The notes under the pieces: model-generated
What the model was told of the DNA's origin: nothing
The model's input: only the letters and a program-made list of their open reading frames with translations
Databases searched by the model: none
In this document: piece by piece, positions 7,666 through 15,090 of the stretch
Layout of the letters: every line of letters begins with the position of its first letter
How positions within the stretch are numbered: position 1 is the first letter of the stretch
Origin: Planctomycetota bacterium
GTDB taxonomy: Bacteria > Planctomycetota > SZUA-567 > H5-PLA8
Assembly (NCBI GenBank): GCA_015075375.1
Contig: JABTUM010000001.1
Location: 2,351,201-2,415,200, forward strand
Length of the DNA: 64,000 nt
Direction: 5' to 3'
Program-made: the position numbers and the translations under genes

Positions 7666-9921
7666 ATGCGCTTAGCTTTCATGAGCGGGCTTGCGGTTGC
7701 CGTAATCCTGGCGGTCGTCACAGGGAATCCAGGCTCCGCGGAAGAGCCGGCAGGCGACGACGAGGTGCCGGGGCTTTCGGAACTTCCGGCGGTCGTCGCG
7801 GAAGTCGACGGCTTCGCCATCACGCGGCGGGAACTGATCCGGGAGCTGTTGGGCAGCGAAGGCAGCATGGCGCTGGACCGTATCATCCGGCGCATCCTGG
7901 TCGAGCAAGCCGCCGAGAAAATCGGCATCACCGCCACCGATCAGGAACTGAACGATCAGTTGATGCTCGATTATCGAGGTCTTCAGAACGAGGTCCAATA
8001 CGCGCCGTGGGATGCCGGCGAGAAGACCTTCGCGGCGCTGGTCAAAGCTCGCTATCAGATGTCGATCGAAGAGTACAAGCAACAGGTAGTGCGGCAGAAG
8101 CTGCTGGCCAAGAAGATGATCGGCCGTCAGACCGCGCCCACCGACGCCGACTTGCAGCGATTCTATGCCGACAACGAGGAGCTGTTTCAGCCGCCCGACC
8201 GGTTCCGCGCCGCGCACGTGCTGGTGACGCCGCTTACCCGGCAGGACCTGCTGGCCGGGAACGGCGAGGTCGGGTTCCGCGAGCGCATCGCCGCAGACCG
8301 CAAACGCCGCGAAAAGTGGCGCCGCGACCACGGCGTCGACATGCAAGACGCGCCGCAGGTCGATGCCGGACCGGAATGGCAGCATTCGAAAGAACGCGCC
8401 CAGAAGGTCGTCGACGAACTGCGCGCGGGCACGCTCACGTGGACCCAGGCCGTGGAACGCTATACGCAGGATCCGCTGGACCAGAAGGGCCCGGGCGGCC
8501 TGACCGTGCGGCAAGAGCGCGCCGCGAAGCGCCAGGATCAGGGTTTGCCTGCGATGCCGGCCGAACCCGGCGAAGTCGGCTGGTTTACCAGCCAGGGCCC
8601 GCTGGTGGAAGAATTCTACGAAGGCGTGAAGAACATGAAGCCGGGGGAGGTGAGCGAGCCCATTCGCACGCGCTACGGCTACCACGTCGTCAAGATGCTT
8701 GAGGTCCAGCGCGCGCAGCGCAAAGATTTCGCGGCCTTGCGCGCGGAGGTCGAGAAGGTCTATGTGGACTGGGTAATCCAGGCGAAGGCCGAGCGCTGGG
8801 TCGATCAACTGGTTCGCGAGGCGCAGCTCGAAAACACCCGCGCGATACTCTGGCCGCCCGAGCCCGGCAAGGGGGCGGAGACCGATCGCGATCCGGTGAT
8901 CGGAAAGGTAAACGGCAAGGACGTGCGGCGCAGCGAGGTCTGGAAGGAACTGCTGCGCAGCGACGGCCCCGAGGCGCTTTCACGCCTGATCAATCGCGAG
9001 ATGGCGCTGGGACCGCTCAAACGCATGGGACCCATGCGCATGGAATGGCTCGGCACGCCGGCCTTCCGGCGCGAAGGGACTTCGCAAATTCCGTTGCGCT
9101 CGCCGGAACCGCCTCCCGCACAACCCATCACCGTGAACAAAGAAGAGACGGAGATGGAAATGAACGACGACCGGCTTTCCCTGGACGCGCTGAACGAAGC
9201 GCGGGCCAAGCGCAAGCCGCCCCAGACTCCGCTGACCCTGGAAGAGTACGTCTACAATCGATACGGACAGGCCATCGATCAATACCACCGCTCCTTGGAA
9301 GCCAGCCTGGTTCTCGCGAAGGCGATCAAGCAGAGCATCAAACTCGACGATCCGACGCTGCAAATGGAGTATGCGCTATCCAAGGAGCGCTATCGCGAAC
9401 CGCTTAAGTTCGATGTCCAGCATCTCCTGATCCCTCTGCCGGAGAACGCCGACACCGAACAGCGCGTGGCCGGACTGGAGATGGCCAAGGAACTGCGCAA
9501 GCAGGCCGGCGAAGACGAGAAGTCCTGGTCGGTGCTCGCGGCGTCGGAAAAGTTCGCGCATCCGGAGAACCTGGACGAACTGGGCCACTTGGGTGTGCTC
9601 TCGCCCGAAGACGAGGACTGGCGCGGCGCTCTCTACACGGCGCTGGCCAAAGCCAATTACGAACGCGGACAGCTCAGCGACCCCATCCCCACGCGCTTGG
9701 GCTACCACCTGATTCGCGTGCGCAACCGCATGCCCGAACGCATTCCCGAATTCTTCGAAGTCCATCGCCGAGTCGAACGCGACTACTTGCAGGCCCGCGC
9801 CGCCATGTGCATGAATGTCTGGGTCCGCGCCATGGAGAAGCAGTCGCGGATCAAGCGCTTCCTGTACGCCAAGGAGGATCTCAACTTAATGGATAATTTC
9901 GAAGTGCCGAAGCCGAAATAG
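7666..9921 (+). CDS. Secreted peptidyl-prolyl isomerase with two parvulin domains (SurA/PpiC type)
   Basis: A likely extracytoplasmic folding chaperone and prolyl isomerase. The N-terminus is a signal peptide (MRLAF then a hydrophobic stretch, cleavage near GSAEE), followed by a SurA-like chaperone segment beginning VVAEVDGFAITRREL. Two rotamase domains follow: the first at ~180-365 (AAHVLVTPL ... GEVSEPIRTRYGYHVVKM) and the second at ~578-700 (DVQHLLIPL ... LSDPIPTRLGYHLIRV). A second DPVIGKVNGKDVRRSEVW segment between them repeats the N-terminal chaperone start, so the protein looks like a tandem duplication of the whole unit. At ~751 residues it is much longer than SurA. Start ATG 7666 is chosen because the signal peptide begins there. 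Confidence 0.85.
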   Translation: MRLAFMSGLAVAVILAVVTGNPGSAEEPAGDDEVPGLSELPAVVAEVDGFAITRRELIRELLGSEGSMALDRIIRRILVEQAAEKIGITATDQELNDQLMLDYRGLQNEVQYAPWDAGEKTFAALVKARYQMSIEEYKQQVVRQKLLAKKMIGRQTAPTDADLQRFYADNEELFQPPDRFRAAHVLVTPLTRQDLLAGNGEVGFRERIAADRKRREKWRRDHGVDMQDAPQVDAGPEWQHSKERAQKVVDELRAGTLTWTQAVERYTQDPLDQKGPGGLTVRQERAAKRQDQGLPAMPAEPGEVGWFTSQGPLVEEFYEGVKNMKPGEVSEPIRTRYGYHVVKMLEVQRAQRKDFAALRAEVEKVYVDWVIQAKAERWVDQLVREAQLENTRAILWPPEPGKGAETDRDPVIGKVNGKDVRRSEVWKELLRSDGPEALSRLINREMALGPLKRMGPMRMEWLGTPAFRREGTSQIPLRSPEPPPAQPITVNKEETEMEMNDDRLSLDALNEARAKRKPPQTPLTLEEYVYNRYGQAIDQYHRSLEASLVLAKAIKQSIKLDDPTLQMEYALSKERYREPLKFDVQHLLIPLPENADTEQRVAGLEMAKELRKQAGEDEKSWSVLAASEKFAHPENLDELGHLGVLSPEDEDWRGALYTALAKANYERGQLSDPIPTRLGYHLIRVRNRMPERIPEFFEVHRRVERDYLQARAAMCMNVWVRAMEKQSRIKRFLYAKEDLNLMDNFEVPKPK

Positions 9922-9957
9922 TCGGCAGGGAATCCGAAACCGCGCATCGACCCGCCT

Positions 9958-10521
9958 TCAAGCGCGGCTATCCCACAGGACGTCCTCGCCGTTCTTTTTC
10001 AGGTTCTCGAAGCGCGCCATTACGAATAGCAAATCGCTGAGCCGGTTCAGATAGACGACGGAGAGTCGGCTGACCTGCTCGATCCGCGCGAGGGCCAGCA
10101 CACAGCGTTCGGCGCGGCGCGCGATGCAGCGGCAGACGTGCAATTGAGCCGCACCCGGCGTGCCTGCCGGAAGGATGAAGTTATCCAACGGCTTCAACGA
10201 TTTCTGAAGCTCGTCGATGAACTTCTCAAGCTGCTTGATATGCCGGTCTTCGATCTGGGGAATCTGCAGGGACTTCTTATCGTCTTCGCGGATGCAGAGG
10301 TCCGAACCCAGATGAAAGAGATCGTTCTGAATGCGCGGCAGGAAGCGCGCCAACTGGGCGTGCAGCCCCAGCGCGCGCGCGACACCCAGGCCGCTGTTCA
10401 GTTCGTCCACTGTCCCGTAGGCCTCGATGCGCGGACTGTCCTTGGGGACGCGCTGCCCGCCGCCTAGACCGGTCATCCCATCGTCACCGGTGCGCGTATA
10501 AATCTTGGTCAACCGTGGCAT
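9958..10521 (-). CDS. Cob(I)alamin adenosyltransferase, PduO type
   Basis: Transfers the adenosyl group of ATP to reduced corrinoid to make adenosylcobalamin. The family hallmarks are clear: the N-terminal ATP-binding YTRTGDDGMTGL, GTVDELNS, and the C-terminal RCIARRAER helix that contributes to the active site, with VYLNRLSDLLFVMAR closing a five-helix bundle. The length of 187 residues is typical. Start ATG 10521 has GGAG about 8 bases upstream. It is the last gene of a long minus-strand run below scpA; no cobalamin synthesis genes are nearby. Confidence 0.92.
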   Translation of the reverse strand: MPRLTKIYTRTGDDGMTGLGGGQRVPKDSPRIEAYGTVDELNSGLGVARALGLHAQLARFLPRIQNDLFHLGSDLCIREDDKKSLQIPQIEDRHIKQLEKFIDELQKSLKPLDNFILPAGTPGAAQLHVCRCIARRAERCVLALARIEQVSRLSVVYLNRLSDLLFVMARFENLKKNGEDVLWDSRA

Positions 10522-10595
10522 AGCCGCATCTCCGCGTGGACATGTATGGTACCGTCGCGGCGGCGAATGCAAGCCTGCGAGAATCGACGCGCAGT

Positions 10596-11954
10596 TCAGT
10601 GGGGGGCAGGCGCTTCCGGCGGCTGTTCGGCATCCGATTCGGCCTGAGGTTGCGCAGGCGTTTCGGCACTTTCCGTCGGATCGGTGGTTGCGGCCTCGGG
10701 CAATGGCGTTTCGGCTTGCGATTCCGGGCTATCTTGTGCTTGAGGCGCCGCTTCGGGCGTAGGCGCCAAGTCGTCCATGCTCAATGGCGCCGCATCGCTT
10801 TCATCGGGCAGCGGCTCCAGCGGCGGGATCCCTTCTTCGCCTGGGCGCTGCCCTTCGAACCGCTGCGTGATCGCGTCCACCGCCGCGAAGATGGCGTCGA
10901 TGCGCCGGCCAATCTCGCCTTCTTCCGCGTCGATTTCTTCCAGATCTTCCGGGCGCACCACGCCTTCGAACTTCTTCTTCGCCAGCAGCGTGCGGCGCGT
11001 CTTCCAGGGCAGTTCCTCGACCGACACGCCCAGCGCCGCGGCTTCTTCGGCCAATTGCGCCGCGCGCTCGGCCTTCTCGCGCTCGGCGATCGTCTGCACT
11101 TCGTCGGCCCGCAGCGATTCCTCGCGCGCCAGGGCCTCGGCTTCTTCCGGGCTCTGCACCTTCACTTCGATGCCCGCGGCTTCGCCCGCCTGCACCAGCC
11201 GGATCATCCTCCGCCGGACCAGCTCCAGAAGCGCCACAAAACACGTCGCGATATCCGGGCGGCTGCGCGCATGCGCGACCAACTCGACGAACCTCGAGTA
11301 CGGGCGCTCTTTCAGCACGCGCTCGATGCGATCGATCGCTTCCTCCACCGTCTCGCCTTCGTAGCCGACCCGCCGAGGAGTGGCCGCCAGCACCGACTTC
11401 TGCACGCGTTCGAACGCCGTGAGCAAGTCGTACAAATCGAAGTCGAGTTCCATTTCCTCGGCCGGTGTTTCTTCCGGAGGCAGCTCCGGAATCTCGTCGA
11501 AGCATCCGCGCGGATGACTGTGCTCCCAGCGCTCCAGTTGTTCTTCCAGCGCGCGGGCCTGTTCCTTCAGCCGCCGGTAGCGCAGAAGCTGCCGCACCAG
11601 TTCGCTGCGCGGGTCTTCGATAATTTCTTCACCTTCAACCGTCTCCTGCACCGGCAACAGCTCGCGGCTCTTGATCTCCATCAAGGTCGCAGCCATGACC
11701 AGAAATTCGCCGGCCAGGTGCAGGTCCCACTCCAGCGCGGCGTCGAGGTATTTGAGGAACTGTTCGAGGATCTGATGGATCGGAATGTTGACGATATCGA
11801 CTTCGTTCTCTTTGATGAGATACAGCAGCAGGTCGAGCGGGCCCTGGAAGCTCTCCAGGCGCGCGGAGAAATCCTCGCGGCCGCCGACGGGCGTGAGCGT
11901 CCCCGCGGGCGCAGGGGCCTCTGCGCCGGATTCGGGCATGGCGGCGTCGCTCAC
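10596..11954 (-). CDS. scpA: Segregation and condensation protein A, with long C-terminal extension
   Basis: Kleisin subunit that bridges SMC heads in the bacterial condensin. The N-terminal signature is clear (FQGPLDLLLYLIKENEVDI, then IPIHQILEQFLKYLD and LMEIKSRELLP), and the C-terminal winged-helix region is near residues 225-265 (VALLELVRRRMIRLVQ). The protein is 452 residues against a usual ~250: a further ~185 residues follow, containing charged helices and then an acidic proline-rich tail. The GTG start has GGGAG 6 bases upstream. It follows the kinase gene with a 24-base gap. No scpB or smc lies in the window. Confidence 0.92.
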   Translation of the reverse strand: MSDAAMPESGAEAPAPAGTLTPVGGREDFSARLESFQGPLDLLLYLIKENEVDIVNIPIHQILEQFLKYLDAALEWDLHLAGEFLVMAATLMEIKSRELLPVQETVEGEEIIEDPRSELVRQLLRYRRLKEQARALEEQLERWEHSHPRGCFDEIPELPPEETPAEEMELDFDLYDLLTAFERVQKSVLAATPRRVGYEGETVEEAIDRIERVLKERPYSRFVELVAHARSRPDIATCFVALLELVRRRMIRLVQAGEAAGIEVKVQSPEEAEALAREESLRADEVQTIAEREKAERAAQLAEEAAALGVSVEELPWKTRRTLLAKKKFEGVVRPEDLEEIDAEEGEIGRRIDAIFAAVDAITQRFEGQRPGEEGIPPLEPLPDESDAAPLSMDDLAPTPEAAPQAQDSPESQAETPLPEAATTDPTESAETPAQPQAESDAEQPPEAPAPH

Positions 11955-11978
11955 GCCACGCTCCCGGCCAAGCAGGCA

Positions 11979-13709
11979 TTACAGCCCGTCATCGTCGTCG
12001 CTGACCTCCATGGCGCGCGCGTCCACTTCGCGGCGAATCGACAGGCCGTACGCCAATCCCACGCCGTAGGTGATCAGGAAACCCAGGTTCCCGAACACCG
12101 CGCCGGGCCCGCCTTCGTGCGCCACGAGCATGAACACCGAATGGAAGAAGAGAACGCCCATGCCCCAATACCACCACTCTCGCTTTTTAGCAATGGTGCC
12201 GACCCAAATGTACGCCAGCACGTTCAAGAACGGGACAAAGAGCAGTGCGAGCCAGAATTTGGTCGGCGGCTGGCGGCGATCTTCGAAGGCCAAGCCCGGA
12301 GCGGGGGTGGGACTGCCCACGGGCGTACGGATCGCCGAACCGCGCCGGCCCAGCGGCACCGACCCCAGGGCCGGCGCGGGCACGCGCTGTTCCTGCATCG
12401 GCGGAAGCGCCGGCGCGGGCCGCGGGGGGCCGCTATCCACCTGCGGCGCCCATTGTTCGAGTTGAGCGCCTCCGTGCGACGTTCCCAGCAAAGTCACGCT
12501 CGAAAGATTCAACCGGCCCGCCTTGGTGCCCGGCCGTTTCGTGGCCAGCACCGCCGTATCGCCACTGCCCGCGAGCAGCGCATCGCGCTCCTCGCGCGGC
12601 ACCAGCCGCTCGTAGATCGGGCGGAGCGCCAGCAGCAACTGTCCCGCCGACTGGAATCGCCGGCTTGGATCTTTCTGCAGAAGCTGGCGCACCACCGACG
12701 CCATTTCCATCGAGAGTTCGGCGCGGAACGCGCGCAGTTCGGGCGGCGGTTCGTTCATGTGCCGCATCATCGTATCGAACGCGCTGGTCCCTTCGAAGGG
12801 CACGCGCCCCGTGGCGAGATGGAACATCGTCGCGCCCAGGCTGTACAGGTCGCTGCGATGGTCGGCGTTCTTCGCGTTGGTGGCCTGCTCAGGCGAGATG
12901 TAAAACGGCGTGCCCAGCACTTGGTCGCCCAGCGTCAATCCACTGCCGCCGCCCCCACCCGCCAAAAGCTTCGCCAATCCCAAGTCGGCCAGCTTCACTT
13001 CGCCTTCGGTCGAGATCAGGATATTCTCGGGTTTGATATCGCGGTGAATGATCTGCTTGCGCCGCGCGAACTCGAGGGCCGAGGCCGCTTCGAGGCCAAT
13101 CTCCACGACTTCGCGTTCGGTGAGATGCTTCATTCGGCGCAACCGGTCGCCGGCGGTCTCGCCGTCCACGTACTCCATCAGCAGAAAGTAATAGCCATGC
13201 TGGAAATCGACATCCAGGACCTGAACGATGCTGGGATGATGAATCCGCGCGGCGGTGCGGGCTTCGCGCAAGAATCGATCGACGAAGCCGCGGTCGCGCT
13301 TGGCCAAGGCCGGCGAGAGCACCTTCACGGCCACATCGATATCCAGCGTCAGATGCTTGCCGTGGTAGACGAGCCCCATCCCGCCCTCGCCCAAGCGGCG
13401 CAGGATCTGGCACTTGCCGAGCACGGTGTTCAAGAGCGGATCGGGCGGCGCCTGATCTTCCTGCCCGCTCCAGGCGGCCATGGCCGGAGAAGCCGGCGTA
13501 CCGGCTGCGGGACGCGGAGGCGCCGAGGGCGCGACTTCCATGCGCTCCGGACGGTCGGGCAATGGCGTCTTGGCCGCGGCCGCCGAGGCCTTCAGCGGCG
13601 CGGAAGTGCTCTCGCCCGAACCCAACGCGCCGGCGCTCAAATCGGCCGTGCGTTCCGGGTCGGCGTCGGGAGCGTGTGGACCTGAAGACCGATCCGCCAA
13701 GCGTAGCAA
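11979..13709 (-). CDS. Ser/Thr protein kinase with C-terminal membrane segments
   Basis: A Hanks-type kinase. After a ~90-residue low-complexity N-terminus the catalytic domain runs from GEGGMGLVYHG and VAVKVL through HRDIKPENIL, DLGLAK, GTPFYISPEQ and DLYSLG, so all catalytic residues are present (DLG replaces DFG). A proline-rich linker (~385-465) follows, then about three hydrophobic spans (~470-560) and an acidic DDDDGL tail. The kinase is therefore probably anchored by its C-terminus with no large outer domain. Start is uncertain: TTG 13709 is the longest, TTG 13700 has better spacing to GGGGAG, and ATG at residue 56 is possible. Followed closely by scpA; substrates are unknown. Confidence 0.9.
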   Translation of the reverse strand: MLRLADRSSGPHAPDADPERTADLSAGALGSGESTSAPLKASAAAAKTPLPDRPERMEVAPSAPPRPAAGTPASPAMAAWSGQEDQAPPDPLLNTVLGKCQILRRLGEGGMGLVYHGKHLTLDIDVAVKVLSPALAKRDRGFVDRFLREARTAARIHHPSIVQVLDVDFQHGYYFLLMEYVDGETAGDRLRRMKHLTEREVVEIGLEAASALEFARRKQIIHRDIKPENILISTEGEVKLADLGLAKLLAGGGGGSGLTLGDQVLGTPFYISPEQATNAKNADHRSDLYSLGATMFHLATGRVPFEGTSAFDTMMRHMNEPPPELRAFRAELSMEMASVVRQLLQKDPSRRFQSAGQLLLALRPIYERLVPREERDALLAGSGDTAVLATKRPGTKAGRLNLSSVTLLGTSHGGAQLEQWAPQVDSGPPRPAPALPPMQEQRVPAPALGSVPLGRRGSAIRTPVGSPTPAPGLAFEDRRQPPTKFWLALLFVPFLNVLAYIWVGTIAKKREWWYWGMGVLFFHSVFMLVAHEGGPGAVFGNLGFLITYGVGLAYGLSIRREVDARAMEVSDDDDGL

Positions 13710-13769
13710 GCTCCCCGGTCCGGCCGCGGGACCGCCGCGCCGAACCCTGTGTTTCTATACCGATAAGCA

Positions 13770-13797
13770 ATTATCCCGCTGGCGAGACGTACAACAA
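13770..13797 (-). promoter_or_regulatory. Candidate promoter for the kinase-scpA genes
   Basis: Minus-strand TTGTTG (13792-13797) and GATAAT (13770-13775) with a 16-base spacer, in the 120-base gap upstream of the kinase. Confidence 0.35.
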
Positions 13798-13829
13798 GAG
13801 GCTTCCCGTGGCTCGCAGTACGGCTTCGG

Positions 13830-14504
13830 TCAGCCCCTGCCCAACCAGTAATGGAACAACTCGTAGGCATCCACGTGTGCAGGCAGGATGGCCAAGAAAA
13901 ATTGAATGGCCGGCGTCGCCACCAGACCCAACAATCTCCCGCCCACCATCAGTGCCAGGAGCAGGGGCAGGAAGCCCATGGTTCGAAACCGATCCAGAGG
14001 ATGCCTGATCGCCAACGGCAAGATGGGCCGGATGACGTCGTAGCCGTCCAGGCCCGGCAACGGAAGCATATTGAAAAGTCCGAGCAGCAGGTTCCAGAAC
14101 GCCAAACCAAAGAGGATCGTCGCGTTCGCGCCATCTTCAAGATCGGGGCGAACCACAAACGGCAGCCACATCAGGCCCACGCACAGCAGGGATACGGCAA
14201 AGTTCACCAGCGGCCCGGCCAGTCCCACCAGCGCCCGGTCGCGCAACGGCTTGCGAAAGCGGCTGGGATCGATCGGGCAGTACGCGAAACCGATCGGCCA
14301 GCCATTGAGGATATAAGTGATCAGGGGCATGGCTACGGAATAGACGGGGTGCAGTTGTACGATCGGATTCCAGGTCAGCCGGCAGTGCTTTCCAGGTGTA
14401 GGGTCGCCGGCCCAAGTCGCCGCCCATGCATGGGCCAATTCGTGCAGCGTGATCGTGTAGACGACAAGCAACACGACGATCAACTTATCGATCGGGAAGT
14501 CCAT
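13830..14504 (-). CDS. Site-2 protease family (M50) membrane metallopeptidase
   Basis: Intramembrane zinc protease. HELAH at residues 21-25 is the zinc-binding HExxH motif inside the first membrane span, and the second motif LPGLDGYD near residue 151 supplies the third ligand. Several other hydrophobic spans are visible. At 224 residues it is the short, PDZ-less form common in bacteria. The family cuts membrane-bound anti-sigma factors or other membrane proteins; the target here is unknown. It sits in the minus-strand run between the CYTH gene and the kinase, which is compatible with, but does not prove, a signalling role. Confidence 0.88.
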   Translation of the reverse strand: MDFPIDKLIVVLLVVYTITLHELAHAWAATWAGDPTPGKHCRLTWNPIVQLHPVYSVAMPLITYILNGWPIGFAYCPIDPSRFRKPLRDRALVGLAGPLVNFAVSLLCVGLMWLPFVVRPDLEDGANATILFGLAFWNLLLGLFNMLPLPGLDGYDVIRPILPLAIRHPLDRFRTMGFLPLLLALMVGGRLLGLVATPAIQFFLAILPAHVDAYELFHYWLGRG

Positions 14505-14575
14505 GCGATGCGCCCAGCGTTAAACGAGCGCGCAGTTTAGAGGATGGCCTGCGCGCGCGCCACGGTAGGCCGCCT

Positions 14576-15061
14576 TCAGACGAAGAAATCCTTGCCCGGC
14601 GGCCACTTTTTCGCCCGCGCCAAATGCGAATTCGTATAGCGCGGATCCTCGGTCACCTCCCGCCCGACCCACTCCGGCAGCGGATTGGGCAGCTTCGCCC
14701 GCGCGTGGGGCAGTTCGATTTCCACCACCTGCAGCCCGCGATGCCGCCCGCGGTAGACGTCGATTTCCCAAGGCCCGTAGACCGTGCGATCCTTTTCGAT
14801 CACCGCCGCGCCGCACAGTTTCAAAAGCGCCCGCGCATGCACCACGGGGATCGCGTACTCGTACTCCGCGCGCACCCGCAAGCCGTGGCCTTTCACGGTC
14901 AGGTAGGCGCGGGTGCGCCCGTCCTTGCCGCTCCTGCGCAAGCGCACCCGGACCACCGGCGCGAAATTCAAGAAGCCCTGCACGATCCGGTCGGCCTTCG
15001 GCAATTTGCGCGGAAGCAGGCGGGGAACGATAAGAAAACGTCGTTCGATTTCAGTCGGCAT
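14576..15061 (-). CDS. CYTH-domain (triphosphate tunnel) protein
   Basis: The N-terminal EIERRF is the defining ExExK-type signature. It is followed by alternating basic and acidic strands (VRVRLR, AYLTVKG, EYEYAIP, EIDVYRG, VEIEL) whose side chains line the tunnel that binds triphosphate and metal. Family members act as inorganic triphosphatases, thiamine triphosphatases or adenylate cyclases; which applies here cannot be told. The length of 161 residues is normal for a single CYTH domain. Start ATG 15061 is chosen because the motif follows directly. The gap to the preceding PA14/NPCBM gene is only 29 bases, so they are probably co-transcribed. Confidence 0.88.
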   Translation of the reverse strand: MPTEIERRFLIVPRLLPRKLPKADRIVQGFLNFAPVVRVRLRRSGKDGRTRAYLTVKGHGLRVRAEYEYAIPVVHARALLKLCGAAVIEKDRTVYGPWEIDVYRGRHRGLQVVEIELPHARAKLPNPLPEWVGREVTEDPRYTNSHLARAKKWPPGKDFFV

Positions 15062-15090
15062 GCCGGGAGTGTAACAAAAAACGGACGCGC

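Noticed and set aside
10536..13685. Very long plus-strand frame across scpA and the kinase
   Set aside because: Arginine/histidine-rich composition typical of antisense shadow; both minus-strand genes have clear conserved motifs.
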